In this document: piece by piece, positions 10,201 to 18,315 of the stretch | Position numbering within the stretch: position 1 is the stretch's first letter | Layout: every line of letters starts with the position of its first letter | Source of the DNA: an uncultured Bdellovibrionales bacterium | GTDB lineage: Bacteria; Bdellovibrionota; Bdellovibrionia; Bdellovibrionales; Bdellovibrionaceae | Direction of reading: 5' to 3' | Assembly (NCBI GenBank): GCA_903926205.1 | Contig: CAIYID010000085.1 | Location: 44,059 to 108,058 of the forward strand | Length of the DNA stretch: 64,000 nucleotides | Notes under the pieces: model-generated | The model's database searches: none | Told to the model about the DNA's origin: nothing | What the model saw: only the letters and a program-made list of their open reading frames with translations | Program-made: the position numbers and the translations under genes

Positions 10201-10842
10201 GCGTTGGGCCTGTCTTTGCAAACTGTCGATTTGGCGTTTCAGCTCTCCGATAATGTCCTGCAAGCGCACCAAATTTTGATCTGTGGATTGAAGTTTCCGC
10301 TGAGACTCACGCTTACGCATTTTAAATTTTGTGATTCCCGCGGCTTCCTCGATCAACATGCGGCGATCTTCCGGTTTTGCCGTAATGATTTTTCCAATCA
10401 TACCTTGCTGAATGATAGAAAACCCTTTGGAGCCCGCTCCGGTATCCATAAAAATTTCTTGAATATCTTTCAAGCGAGCTTGCTCTTTATTGACGAAATA
10501 CTCGGACTCTCCATTGCGATGCAAACGACGAGTCACCATGATCTCAGTATGCTTAATATATTTCGCAGGAAAAGGTCCGCCGTCATTTTCCAAAGTCAGG
10601 GAAACTTCGGCCATTCCCGCTGGAGCATAATTCTCCGCCCCTGCGAAAATCACATCCATCATTGAGCTTCCGCGCAGATCCTTCGCAGACATTTCACCCA
10701 TCACCCAAACCAGGGCATCAACGATGTTCGACTTACCGCAGCCATTAGGTCCCACGACACCGGTAATTCCGGCATCAAATTGAATGACAGTTCGATCTTT
10801 AAAAGACTTAAAACCTATGAGTTCAATTTTCTTAATTCTCAA
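7237..10842 (-). CDS. smc: Chromosome segregation protein SMC
   Basis: SMC is the ATPase core of condensin, which organises and segregates the chromosome. The 1201-residue protein shows the full layout: Walker A GPNGCGKS at 31-38, a first long coiled coil, a hinge at about 510-690, a second coiled coil, the ABC signature LSGGEK at about 1108 and Walker B CLLDE at about 1133. The start is TTG, supported by GGAGGG seven bases upstream. That ribosome-binding sequence lies in a small GGAGGGTCCTCC inverted repeat, which may weaken initiation. ftsY follows with a four-base overlap. Identification is secure. Confidence 0.97.
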   Translation of the reverse strand: MRIKKIELIGFKSFKDRTVIQFDAGITGVVGPNGCGKSNIVDALVWVMGEMSAKDLRGSSMMDVIFAGAENYAPAGMAEVSLTLENDGGPFPAKYIKHTEIMVTRRLHRNGESEYFVNKEQARLKDIQEIFMDTGAGSKGFSIIQQGMIGKIITAKPEDRRMLIEEAAGITKFKMRKRESQRKLQSTDQNLVRLQDIIGELKRQIDSLQRQAQRAERYRTLKTQIEALDLWVSSLSFKDLKSAADECQRIFQECQSQEVEGDSSLAQLQSELETLKLSLLEQEKNVEALQTQYYDKQSFVQKNELEIQELKFEIETARRNEQTTGTLLQEQQARRELLLRDHTQLQSQVESLKTESESLSEEFQTKNEIFQNAQSRVQEVDEDLTTRRRELFALGQTESSVDAKIQALSTQFEQMQEREANEQEVLTELRLKQSDFEERRTKTYQSLETERQMQLGLVSDVDVFEANKKSLQGQLGEKRLEVDTFKDKLNEVTSLLYGLENLQNNFEGFEEGVKNVMLWQKTKQAEISADGTVSFQPVSDVVEVPSEYEVAMEAALGSRLQMLLTTDSNYALQAVDHLKSNNSGRSSFFSAAGASGTESGSASATAKNLSQAPQGEGVRAILKDVIRSDDKFKNSVSYLLDGVAVVDSIRTALSLRPSYEGWTFVTADGDTLTADGVLTGGSTEGADSGVLKRRREIKELSASKDEWSGKLALAQASLKKIEEQLLTVTSDFESAQKRRQDQELKVAELRKDLERSETEVENAKYATERQQKEILKLSEQVQQMETRIAELNASLTEARAKKSEAEEETESLQQELTGLRMSFDSMQSETAELRAQSASKSQEYAGVQRQLEMVQRSVNELNTQLSRMTEESQKNATVMTDSQIRLEERKIEFERTAYEVEDLKERSALAKNQYEVQSALVREIEAKTFETQRVRNDRMHKMNDAQLKYEQAKMKEQYLIDQIRERYMLNLAEIYEAHLSKEGDPSQAESQLKELRDKLGKIGEVNLSAIEEYEETAKRYEFLVQQQADLNEAKEQLRKVIDRINRICSKRFKETFDLVNDRFQRVFPVLFGGGEARLELIEDVEKGEMGIEIIAKPPGKKMQNISLLSGGEKALTAVALVFSIFLVKPSPYCLLDEVDAPLDDANVFRFNDLVREMAKRSQIIVVTHNKHTMEVAGKLYGVTMQERGVSTMVSVNLQDIA

Positions 10843-10984
10843 AGGAGGACCCTCCGCATTATCTAAATCAAAATGACGATCTTATGTCGCACAATCACGA
10901 AACAGTCATCAAGGCTAAGACTCTCCCTAGACCAAAGACTGATGTCAATTATGCTATTTTAAAATTCTCATCAAATGATTATTT

Positions 10985-11010
10985 GCGCCGAGTCATTAAG
11001 CACTCGGCGC
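10985..11010 (-). terminator. Possible terminator hairpin after ppdK
   Basis: A perfect nine-base-pair GC-rich stem (GCGCCGAGT paired with ACTCGGCGC) with an eight-base loop starts 17 bases beyond the ppdK stop codon. On the minus strand it is followed by an A/T-mixed tract rather than a clean run of T, so it could be a weak intrinsic terminator or a 3'-end stabilising hairpin. Confidence 0.5.
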
Positions 11011-11026
11011 TCATTCCTTCAGCAAA

Positions 11027-13702
11027 TCAGTGAAGCTTCCGCCCCTTCAACGAGGCTCGGGCTGCCGCTAAGCGAGCAATTGGAACTCGGTACGGTGAAC
11101 AGCTCACATAGTCCAATCCAGCCGTTTCGAAGAACTCGATGCTCTCCGGATCTCCACCGTGCTCACCACAAACTCCAATTTTCAAATTCGGTTTTGTTTT
11201 TCGCCCCAAATTCACGCCCGTTTTAACTAACTGACCAACGCCTTCTTGATCGATGCTGACAAAAGGATCTTTGGCAAAAATTCCTTCGGAAACATAGCTG
11301 CCCAAAAATCTTCCCGAGTCATCACGAGACAACCCCAAAGCTGTTTGGGTCAAATCATTGGTTCCGAAACTGAAAAAATCGGCATAGTCAGCAATGCGAT
11401 CAGCGGTGATTGCCGCCCGTGGAAGCTCAATCATCGTTCCTACCAAATAATCGAATTTGACGTTTTGTTCTTTCATCACTTTTTCAATTTCATTCACTGT
11501 CAAGCGACGTAAAATCTCAAGTTCCTTGTCCGTTCCCACAAGAGGAATCATGATTTCCGGTATGAGTTTATACCCCTCTTTCACAAGCAAGCCTGCGGCC
11601 TCGGAAATGGCGCGAACTTGCATTCGATAAATCTCAGGAAAAGTGATCGCCAAGCGGCAACCACGATGTCCCAGCATGGGGTTGAATTCGTGCAAAGAAT
11701 TCACTTTGGATCGCACAGTATTTGGATCCATTTTCACGCGTTTTGCAAACTCCTGAATATCCTCTTCTCCATGAGGAACAAACTCATGCAAAGGCGGATC
11801 CAAAAGACGAATCGTCACAGGATAACCCTTCATGATTTCGAAGATCGATTTAAAATCGCTTCGTTGCATGGGTAATAATTTTGCCAAAGCTTTTTCACGA
11901 TCCTGCGTGTTCTCCGCAATGATCATCTCTCGAACCGCATCGATGCGATCTGCGCCAAAGAACATATGCTCCGTACGACAAAGTCCGATACCCTCCGCAC
12001 CAAACTGACGAGCCGTCTGCGCGTCTTTTGGCGTGTCCGCATTGGTACGAACACCCATGCGGCGTTTAGAATCAGCGATTTTCATGATGCGCTCAAAAGT
12101 GCTAGAAATTTCTGGTGAAAGAGTTTTGACCTCGCCCATGAAAACTTCACCAGTGCTGCCATCTAGAGTGATCACGTCTCCTTGTTTCAGAACGTAACCT
12201 TTGGCCTTCATCGTCTGATCGCGATAGTCCACTTCGATGTCACCACAACCCGCCACACAACATTTTCCCATCCCTCGGGCCACGACAGCGGCATGAGAGG
12301 TCATTCCTCCACGAGTGGTTAAAATTCCTTGAGCCGCGACCATTCCCGCAATGTCTTCTGGCGAAGTTTCAATCCTCACCAGAATTGTTTTTTTGCCATG
12401 TTCTTTCCAACTGACAGCCTCTTCAGGAGAAAAAACGATTTGACCCGAAACGGCGCCCGGACTTGCTGGCAAACCTTTTGCCAAGGTGGTTTTCGTTGCT
12501 TTGGGGTCCAATGTCGGATGCAATAATTGATCGAGACTCGCCGGTTCAATTCTGAGTACCGCTTCATCCTCAGTGATTAACTTTTCATCGATCATGTCAC
12601 AGGCAACTTGCAGCGCCGCTTGCGCCGTGCGCTTGCCATTACGAGTTTGCAACATCCATAATTTATTTCGCTCGACCGTGAACTCAATATCCTGCATATC
12701 GCGGTAGTGTTTTTCTAACGCCATGTAAATGTCCGTGAGCTTTTTGTAAGGCTCAGGCATCAATTCAGCCATCTTTGAAATCGTGAGTGGAGTACGAATT
12801 CCCGCAACGACATCTTCCCCTTGAGCATTAATCAAGAATTCTCCAAAGAATTTTTTCTCTCCAGTGCTTGGGTCACGAGTGAAAGCGACACCGGTCGCCG
12901 AGTCCTCCCCCATATTTCCGAAAACCATGGACTGCACATTCACGGCCGTTCCCCAGGAAGCGGGAATTCCATGTAAATCACGATAAGTGATCGCACGAGG
13001 AGTATTCCACGAACGAAAAACTGCAGAAATGGCTCCCCACAATTGCTCCCAAGGTTCTGTGGGAAACATCGTGCCTGTAGAGTTTTTAATGAGTTCTTTG
13101 AATTTTTTTACCAATAATTTTAAATCTTCAAGATTTAAATCGGTGTCGTAGTGAATGCCTTTTTCGGCTTTTAAATCTTCCATCGTCACATCCAAAAGAC
13201 TTGAATTCATTCCCATGACCACATCGGAATACATTTGAATGAAGCGACGATAAGAATCCCAAGCAAAACGCGGATTTCCTGAAATCAGCGCGAGTCCTTC
13301 CACCGTTTGATCATTCAAACCCAAGTTCAAAATGGTGTCCATCATTCCAGGCATGGACGCCCGAGCTCCGGAGCGCACAGAAACCAACAGAGGATTTTTT
13401 ACATCACCAAATTTTTTACCAATCAATTTTTCGACTCGAGCCAAAGATTCTTGCACGGGTTTAATCACCCAATCAGGAAGTTTCCCACCGTTTTCATAAT
13501 AATGAGTGCAAACTTCCGTGGAAATCGTAAAGCCCGGAGGAACGGGAATTCCAAGAGAGGTCATCTCTGCGAGATTCGCTCCTTTTCCCCCTAGAATGTT
13601 TTTCATTCCAGCATTGCCGTCAGTCTCACCAGCTGCGAAAAAATAAACTGACTTCGCTGGAATTGCAGGATTTGCATTGGTTGTGGTCGACGAATTTTGC
13701 AT
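11027..13702 (-). CDS. ppdK: Pyruvate, phosphate dikinase
   Basis: PPDK interconverts pyruvate, ATP and phosphate with phosphoenolpyruvate, AMP and pyrophosphate. The 891-residue protein has the three expected parts: an N-terminal ATP-grasp domain starting with [10 protein letters not shown], a swivelling phosphohistidine domain with GGMTSHAA (His near residue 467), and a C-terminal PEP/pyruvate barrel with GTNDLTQ and the VCGEHGG catalytic Cys motif near 843. The ATG overlaps the glyQS stop by one base (TAATG) with AAGGAG just upstream, so the two genes are translationally coupled. PPDK allows gluconeogenic PEP formation from amino-acid-derived pyruvate, which suits growth on protein-rich food (inference). 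Confidence 0.97.
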   Translation of the reverse strand: MQNSSTTTNANPAIPAKSVYFFAAGETDGNAGMKNILGGKGANLAEMTSLGIPVPPGFTISTEVCTHYYENGGKLPDWVIKPVQESLARVEKLIGKKFGDVKNPLLVSVRSGARASMPGMMDTILNLGLNDQTVEGLALISGNPRFAWDSYRRFIQMYSDVVMGMNSSLLDVTMEDLKAEKGIHYDTDLNLEDLKLLVKKFKELIKNSTGTMFPTEPWEQLWGAISAVFRSWNTPRAITYRDLHGIPASWGTAVNVQSMVFGNMGEDSATGVAFTRDPSTGEKKFFGEFLINAQGEDVVAGIRTPLTISKMAELMPEPYKKLTDIYMALEKHYRDMQDIEFTVERNKLWMLQTRNGKRTAQAALQVACDMIDEKLITEDEAVLRIEPASLDQLLHPTLDPKATKTTLAKGLPASPGAVSGQIVFSPEEAVSWKEHGKKTILVRIETSPEDIAGMVAAQGILTTRGGMTSHAAVVARGMGKCCVAGCGDIEVDYRDQTMKAKGYVLKQGDVITLDGSTGEVFMGEVKTLSPEISSTFERIMKIADSKRRMGVRTNADTPKDAQTARQFGAEGIGLCRTEHMFFGADRIDAVREMIIAENTQDREKALAKLLPMQRSDFKSIFEIMKGYPVTIRLLDPPLHEFVPHGEEDIQEFAKRVKMDPNTVRSKVNSLHEFNPMLGHRGCRLAITFPEIYRMQVRAISEAAGLLVKEGYKLIPEIMIPLVGTDKELEILRRLTVNEIEKVMKEQNVKFDYLVGTMIELPRAAITADRIADYADFFSFGTNDLTQTALGLSRDDSGRFLGSYVSEGIFAKDPFVSIDQEGVGQLVKTGVNLGRKTKPNLKIGVCGEHGGDPESIEFFETAGLDYVSCSPYRVPIARLAAARASLKGRKLH

Positions 13703-15057
13703 TAGAACTCCTTCATGCCTTTACGGACATAGTCATTCAATTCAGAAATTTTCACTCGATCTTGTTTCATGGTATCGCGATGACGAACAGTCACACACTG
13801 GTCGTTGATCGTATCAAAATCCACTGTCGCACAGTAAGGTGTTCCCACTTCATCCTGCCGACGGTAACGTTTGCCAATAGAGCCACTCTCGTCATATTGA
13901 GCTGCAAAATCTTCGCTCAATTGAGAGTAAACTTTATTAGCAATATTCATTAATTCTTCTTTTTTCGAAAGCGGCATGACGGCAATTTTCACTGGTGAAA
14001 TTTCTGGATGCAGTCCTAAAACCACTCGCACGTCTTCTTGCCCTTTTTCATCCACGGTGACTTCTTCACGGTAAGCATCGCAAAGGAAAGCTAAAAATAA
14101 GCGATCACAACCCACCGCGGTTTCAATCACATAAGGAATAAACTTTTCTTTTGCCGCTTCATCGAAATATTCCAAAGATTTTCCGGAAAACTTCGTGTGT
14201 TGAGTGAGATCAAAATTCGAACGATTATGAATTCCTTCGAGCTCACTCCAACCCATTGGAAAAAGATACTGCACATCAAAAGCCGCTTTTGCATAGTGCG
14301 CGAGCTCGGTTGGACCATGTGGATGAAAACGTAAGTTCTCTTTCCGAATTCCAAATTTGCTATAGAAACTCCAACGAATTTCTTTCCACATTTCAAAAGC
14401 CTTTTCATCTTCACCGGGACGAACGAAATACTGCATTTCCATTTGTTCGAATTCACGCGTGCGAAAAACAAAATTTCCGGGAGTGATTTCATTGCGGAAA
14501 GATTTTCCAATCGCCGCAATTCCAAAGGGAACTTTATAGCGAGTGGTTGTCTGACAATTTAAAAAATTCACAAAGTGACCTTGCGCAGTCTCTGGACGCA
14601 AGTAAATCACTGAGCCCGCATCATCCACTGGCCCCATGAGGGTTTTGAACATCAAATTGAAATTGCGAGGCTCCGACAAATTCTTACTTCCACACTCTGG
14701 GCATTTTTTCTCATTGATGTAAGAGTCCGTGTTGTCCGAGCGAAAACGTGTTTTACAATCTTTGCAATCGACCAAAGGATCAGAAAAACCATCGACATGC
14801 CCTGAGGCTTTCCACACCATGGGATGCATCAAAATTGAAGCATCAATTCCACACATATTTGGTCGGCGGGTCATCGCTTTCCACCAAGCCAACTTCACAT
14901 TGAGCTTCATCTGTGAGCCCAAAGGGCCGTAGTCCCAGCAAGAGTTGAGTCCCCCATAAATTTCACTGCTTTGAAAAACAAAGCCACGACGTTTACTCAA
15001 AGACACCAAGGTTTGCAGGTCCGAAAGCCTGCGGACTTTTACTGAGGAATCACTCAT
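13702..15057 (-). CDS. glyQS: Glycyl-tRNA synthetase (single-chain, alpha2 type)
   Basis: This class II synthetase charges tRNA(Gly). The protein has the single-chain dimeric type's conserved start [14 protein letters not shown] and the class II motif 2 region around FRNEITP, with a C-terminal anticodon-binding domain. A Cys-based zinc site is visible near residues 95-125 (DCKDC and CPEC). I take the internal ATG at 15057 (451 residues), because GGAGG precedes it at good spacing. An upstream GTG at 15093 would add 12 residues and has no clear ribosome-binding site. It is coupled to ppdK downstream. The separate alpha/beta subunit form of the enzyme is not what is seen here. Confidence 0.95.
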   Translation of the reverse strand: MSDSSVKVRRLSDLQTLVSLSKRRGFVFQSSEIYGGLNSCWDYGPLGSQMKLNVKLAWWKAMTRRPNMCGIDASILMHPMVWKASGHVDGFSDPLVDCKDCKTRFRSDNTDSYINEKKCPECGSKNLSEPRNFNLMFKTLMGPVDDAGSVIYLRPETAQGHFVNFLNCQTTTRYKVPFGIAAIGKSFRNEITPGNFVFRTREFEQMEMQYFVRPGEDEKAFEMWKEIRWSFYSKFGIRKENLRFHPHGPTELAHYAKAAFDVQYLFPMGWSELEGIHNRSNFDLTQHTKFSGKSLEYFDEAAKEKFIPYVIETAVGCDRLFLAFLCDAYREEVTVDEKGQEDVRVVLGLHPEISPVKIAVMPLSKKEELMNIANKVYSQLSEDFAAQYDESGSIGKRYRRQDEVGTPYCATVDFDTINDQCVTVRHRDTMKQDRVKISELNDYVRKGMKEF

Positions 15058-15215
15058 CCAGCCTCCAACAAGAGAAATCAAAATTGAGATCACTATATTC
15101 TACTGCTTAAGGGCTAACATTCAGGGTCAAAATCAGTCAAATAAAACAGTCCTTGGCGAGCTCCGTCTAGAACCGTTAAGCTATTAAAACCAAAGTTGAT
15201 TTTTGAGGAGAAAAA

Positions 15216-15632
15216 ATGCACAGCAATGAATTCAACCTAAAGAAACATTTTATAAAAACTTTTGTGATTGGCTTATTCGCAGTCATTTTACCTATTTTAC
15301 TCATCGCGCTACAGTCAGAGTCACAGCTGCCCTCAAAAATTAAGTCCGAAGATCAGGCTTATCGGGAATACATGCTTAAAATGACCAGACAACTCGGAAC
15401 CACTTGCTCGGCTTGCCATAATCCGAATAATTTTGCTTCGGCAGAAAAAATTGAGTTTAAAAAATCCAAAGAACATATTCACATCACACAAGCTCTTATT
15501 GACGCAGGTTTTGATGGACAAAATGGACGTCCTCTGGCGGATTGCTACCTGTGCCACCGCGGAAAAATGAAGCCTGACTTTCGAGAACCCTTCGATCCTA
15601 TGACGATGAAAAAGCTACCAGAGACCAAATAG
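15216..15632 (+). CDS. Small membrane-anchored dihaem cytochrome c-like protein
   Basis: The 138-residue protein has one N-terminal hydrophobic segment (about 16-34), which is either an uncleaved anchor or a signal sequence, followed by a periplasmic part with two CxxCH haem c motifs, CSACH and CYLCH, at roughly residues 66-70 and 108-112. The pattern resembles the c-type cytochromes of photosynthetic reaction centre type as annotated in non-phototrophs, but I cannot assign a partner. GAGGAG upstream of the ATG is a good ribosome-binding site. It is transcribed alone, divergently from glyQS and convergently with the next gene. Confidence 0.72.
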   Translation: MHSNEFNLKKHFIKTFVIGLFAVILPILLIALQSESQLPSKIKSEDQAYREYMLKMTRQLGTTCSACHNPNNFASAEKIEFKKSKEHIHITQALIDAGFDGQNGRPLADCYLCHRGKMKPDFREPFDPMTMKKLPETK

Positions 15633-15641
15633 TTTTCTGAT

Positions 15642-16049
15642 TCACTTCGAACGATTTTTTTCTTGTTTGAGCACTTTGTAGGCGGTGTTCACAAATTCTC
15701 GTGAATCTGGTTGCACCGTAGCTTGCAGCTTTTGATAGGCTTCTTCGATGGTTTTCATGCTCGAGCCGGGGGGGATTCCAAAGATTTCATGGGCCTCAAA
15801 AGAGTGTCCGTTGTAAATAAAAAGAACATTTAAGCTCTTCATTTTCAAACCGCCGTTGGATTCCTCCAAAGTCGCCGGGTCCAAAATATGTCTTTCCGCA
15901 GAATCAGTGCGTTTTTTTTTCAAGTGCAGGCGAGTGTCGGTTTTGATTCCCGAAAATCGTCGAAAACTAAAGAGAAAGACGAAAATAACGCCAATCCCTA
16001 CAAATAGACCAATAACTTCTTGGCTGCTCAACATTTCTTTATTATTCAT
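15642..16049 (-). CDS. Membrane protein with degenerate J-domain-like C-terminus
   Basis: The protein (135 residues from the ATG at 16049) has one transmembrane helix near its N-terminus, a basic linker, and a C-terminal segment resembling a DnaJ domain: EIFGIPPGSS, an AYQKL helix, then QPD where J-domains have HPD, then an FVNTAYKVL helix. The His of HPD is the DnaK-stimulating residue, so classical co-chaperone activity is doubtful. An upstream in-frame TTG at 16085 would add 12 residues and run to within a base of the divergent mrp start. The ribosome-binding site is weak for either start. The function is unknown. Confidence 0.6.
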   Translation of the reverse strand: MNNKEMLSSQEVIGLFVGIGVIFVFLFSFRRFSGIKTDTRLHLKKKRTDSAERHILDPATLEESNGGLKMKSLNVLFIYNGHSFEAHEIFGIPPGSSMKTIEEAYQKLQATVQPDSREFVNTAYKVLKQEKNRSK

Positions 16050-16086
16050 TAGCCAAAGAATAACGTGCAAGAAGAAAGGCTCCAAA

Positions 16087-16917
16087 ATGGCTCACGATCC
16101 CTCCTCTCATTCGACTCACTCAACCAGCTCAACCAACAGCCCCTTTGATTCACAGAAATCCATTCCTCATGTGAAACATATTATTGCAGTTTCTTCTGGT
16201 AAAGGCGGAGTGGGAAAAAGCACTGTCGCGACCAATCTAGCTTTAGCTCTTGGAAAGAAAAATAAAGTCGGACTTCTCGATGCTGACATTTATGGCCCCA
16301 GCATTCCACGGATGCTTGGTGCCCTTAATCAGAAACCAACGGCCAATGAACATAATAAATTGAAACCCATCATTCGCTATGGAATTAAATTAATGAGCAT
16401 TGGTTTTTTGGTGGAAGAGTCTTCCGCCATCGTCTGGCGTGGCCCTATGCTTTTTAAAGCGATTGATCAATTTCTTAATGATGTCCTCTGGGATGAATTG
16501 GATTATTTGGTCGTGGACCTTCCTCCTGGGACTGGAGATGTGCAACTTTCTCTGGCACAAAAAGTGCTCGTGAGCGGCGTAGTCACCGTCTGCACACCAC
16601 AAAATATCGCGCTGATTGACACGAAAAAATCTGTAGATATGTGGACAAGAATGGGAGTTAAAATCCTCGGCATGGTAGAGAACATGTCTTATATGAAATC
16701 ACCCACTGGAGAAAAAATTCAACTCTTTCCTAAAGGGGATTTAGACTCCTACTTGGATTCTAAAAGAATCACAAAGCTCGGTGAAATTCCTTTCAATCCT
16801 TCAGTGTCCCTGGGCTCTGAGGCAGGAGTTCCTGTCGTTGAAAGCCAGCCGCAGAGTGCGGAAGCAGAAGTGTTCTTCGCTATCGCGGAACAGATTCGAA
16901 CCGCTCTTCCAGTGTAG
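16087..16917 (+). CDS. mrp: Mrp/ApbC-family P-loop ATPase lacking the CxxC pair
   Basis: The protein (276 residues from the ATG at 16087) is a deviant-Walker ATPase of the Mrp/ApbC/NBP35 family: GKGGVGKST at 38-46, DADIYGPSIP, and LPPGTGDVQL. Family members carry and transfer iron-sulfur clusters, usually through a CPHC motif following VENMS. Here VENMS is followed by a segment without any cysteine, so cluster binding in the usual way is unlikely. The MIP18-like N-terminal domain of many Mrp proteins is also absent; instead there is a Ser/His/Thr-rich tail of about 20 residues. The start was chosen over an upstream frame because family homology begins shortly after it and GAAAGG precedes it. 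Confidence 0.88.
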   Translation: MAHDPSSHSTHSTSSTNSPFDSQKSIPHVKHIIAVSSGKGGVGKSTVATNLALALGKKNKVGLLDADIYGPSIPRMLGALNQKPTANEHNKLKPIIRYGIKLMSIGFLVEESSAIVWRGPMLFKAIDQFLNDVLWDELDYLVVDLPPGTGDVQLSLAQKVLVSGVVTVCTPQNIALIDTKKSVDMWTRMGVKILGMVENMSYMKSPTGEKIQLFPKGDLDSYLDSKRITKLGEIPFNPSVSLGSEAGVPVVESQPQSAEAEVFFAIAEQIRTALPV

Positions 16918-16944
16918 AGCCGTGTCTGGCGGTACAGAGAGTTT

Positions 16945-17355
16945 TTAAAACCACTTTCTGTGTTCGATCACCAAGCAGCGGTTTGAGACCACTTTGATAC
17001 CAGCCTTTTCGGCGCGAGCTTCAGCCTCTGGATGAGAGATTCCAAGCTGAAGCCACAACACTTCCACACCACCCAACTCAAGAATCTCGTCGACGACTTG
17101 TGGGATTTTATCTGAGGCTCTAAAGACATCGACAAATCTTCTATCTTCTTTGGGGACTTCACTTAAGTTTTTATAAATTTTAAAATTATTTATTGAGTGA
17201 ATTTTTGGATAGACTCCGACGATCTCCCAACCATGACCACGCATATAGAGGGGAACCGTGTGACTGGGTTTCTCGGTGTCTGCGCTTAGTCCATACACTG
17301 ATATTTTTTTATATCTCACCAACAGGTCTTTTATTTCGTTTTCTTTCACATTCAT
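16945..17355 (-). CDS. CoA-binding domain protein (YccU-like)
   Basis: The 136-residue protein is a single Rossmann-like CoA-binding domain of the COG1832 type. Visible family features are GLSADTEKPSH near residue 20, a VGVYPK strand-loop, VDVFRAS, WLQLGI and the terminal NRCLVIEH, which match the order seen in YccU-like proteins. These small cytoplasmic proteins are thought to bind CoA or a related nucleotide, and their physiological role is generally unknown. It is a single gene, convergent with mrp and divergent from the non-coding RNA region. Confidence 0.85.
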   Translation of the reverse strand: MNVKENEIKDLLVRYKKISVYGLSADTEKPSHTVPLYMRGHGWEIVGVYPKIHSINNFKIYKNLSEVPKEDRRFVDVFRASDKIPQVVDEILELGGVEVLWLQLGISHPEAEARAEKAGIKVVSNRCLVIEHRKWF

Positions 17356-17506
17356 ATTGAGTCCTCATAAAGTTATTTAGTATGACTATTTAGTATCATT
17401 GAGACTTCAAAAGTCATAGTAGCTTCGCTCATGCCAAGCAAAGTCAAAAAGTTTAAAAAAAGTCTCATTTTGCAGGTTTGATTAATTAATTCTATTTTTG
17501 AAACAC

Positions 17507-17533
17507 TTAATTCGCATCAATTCTAAACGATGA
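17507..17533 (+). promoter_or_regulatory. Weak sigma-28 (FliA)-like promoter candidate
   Basis: TTAA and AACGATGA are separated by exactly 15 bases, against the enterobacterial FliA consensus TAAA-N15-GCCGATAA. Three of four and five of eight positions match. The placement would start transcription near 17540, upstream of the aptamer RNA. FliA-like control of attack-phase genes is known in Bdellovibrio, which makes the partial match worth noting, but it could be chance. Confidence 0.25.
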
Positions 17534-17584
17534 TATTTTTCTTTCATTTTTTTTGATCTGCTTTGAGAAACTAACAACAAAAAT

Positions 17585-17613
17585 TTTACCTAGACCTTGG
17601 TCTTTGCTACACT
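17585..17613 (+). promoter_or_regulatory. Sigma-70-like promoter candidate for the aptamer RNA
   Basis: TTTACC and TACACT stand 17 bases apart, a reasonable match to TTGACA-N17-TATAAT. Transcription would begin near 17620, just before the GC-rich RNA island begins. It is an alternative or addition to the sigma-28-like site at 17507-17533. Confidence 0.35.
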
Positions 17614-17804
17614 GATCAAGTCACTTCGAGGAGGTTGCGGTGAAAAGAAGACAGGCAGGATCGCGATGTCATCTGGCCGACCCCGGATACGAGTAGCGGA
17701 GCCGGTTGGAGAAGAGACAACACCTACGGCGCACCCGAACTCTGTGGTACCAAATCTTTTTTTTCAAAGGAGGTTCCTTAAGGCGAAATGAAGGTTTTGA
17801 GCTT

Positions 17805-17925
17805 TCCCTTTGCTAAAGGCTAAGCCGTGGAAACACGGGGGCGCAAAGCTAGAGGGGCTTCCCGATCATGAAGTTTAGTCAATTAACTTCGAGGTCGAAA
17901 GCTAGCCAGCTGCCAGAGGACGATG
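17805..17925 (+). promoter_or_regulatory. c-di-GMP-I (GEMM) riboswitch aptamer
   Basis: The core elements of the class appear in order. GGCTAAGCC (818-826 in the last three digits) corresponds to the conserved 5' GGCAAACC-like segment. A CCGTG-GAAA-CACGG hairpin (17825-17838) supplies the GNRA tetraloop. It is followed by the hallmark GCAAAGC (17843-17849). A second arm is closed by GCTAG/CTAGC (17848-17852 with 17902-17906) and GAAGTT/AACTTC (17870-17875 with 17885-17890), and the conserved TAGCCAGCTGCC segment closes the structure at 17903-17914. A c-AMP-GMP-sensing variant of GEMM cannot be excluded by eye. Confidence 0.75.
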
Positions 17926-18006
17926 GTTCATCCGTCGCCGAATGGGAACATTCGCAAATGGCAAAGCAAGTATTTCCAAAAAATTCAAATAGGTTTTATC
18001 CCCCTT

Positions 18007-18050
18007 AACCCGCGACTGAGTTATTTGGACTCAACGCGGGTTTCTTTATT
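18007..18050 (+). terminator. Intrinsic terminator of the aptamer RNA
   Basis: AACCCGCG pairs with CGCGGGTT (8 bp), an inner TGAGT/ACTCA helix of 5 bp follows after a two-to-one internal loop, and the stem is followed by a T-rich tract. It lies about 90 bases beyond the aptamer and ends the transcript well before the next gene. Confidence 0.88.
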
Positions 18051-18315
18051 TGGCTCAGTCGTTGAACAATCATTTTTAACTACTTAAAAAAAAGTTGAGA
18101 CTTCCACTATTTTTCTTTGCCGACTTTTTCAAAGTGGCACTGGTCACAAGCTTAAGATGTGAGCTAGAGCCCCAACGACGCCCAACATTCTTATGAAAAA
18201 GCTTAATTAGGGCATTTCGTTGACTTCTTAGACAGGTATTTTTTATCAGTGCAGAATAAAACGCCTGCTTGTTTGGCATGCTTTTCGTATTGAACTCTTC
18301 TGAAAAATCAATGAC

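Larger units (their letters stand above)
17540..18050 (+). ncRNA. Orphan c-di-GMP aptamer RNA (merRNA-like)
   Basis: This is a GC-richer island in the 1020-base gap 17356-18375. It contains a c-di-GMP-I (GEMM) aptamer in its 3' half and ends in a strong intrinsic terminator at 18007-18050; the next gene starts 325 bases later, so the aptamer has no gene to control in cis. A highly expressed attack-phase RNA carrying a c-di-GMP riboswitch was reported in Bdellovibrio bacteriovorus and proposed to act as a c-di-GMP reservoir; this looks like its counterpart. The 5' end is uncertain: two promoter candidates put it near 17540 or 17620. The 5' half (about 17620-17760) has two strong Shine-Dalgarno-like stretches and no long reading frame. 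The bases 17356-17506 before it are AT-rich and empty. Confidence 0.72.

Noticed and set aside
15856..16086. 77-codon N-terminal extension of the mrp frame
   Set aside because: It is antisense to the J-like protein gene, and the ATG at 16087 is where family-like sequence begins.
17597..17791. 64-codon plus-strand frame in the aptamer RNA region
   Set aside because: Low-quality residue composition, no ribosome-binding site, and it overlaps a segment that looks structural; better read as RNA.
17590..18060. RNase P RNA, tmRNA or SRP RNA
   Set aside because: None of their conserved core strings is present; the aptamer motifs explain the conserved-looking part.
18076..18279. 67-codon minus-strand frame after the aptamer RNA
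   Set aside because: No start signal or family-like pattern, and it lies in an AT-rich intergenic stretch.
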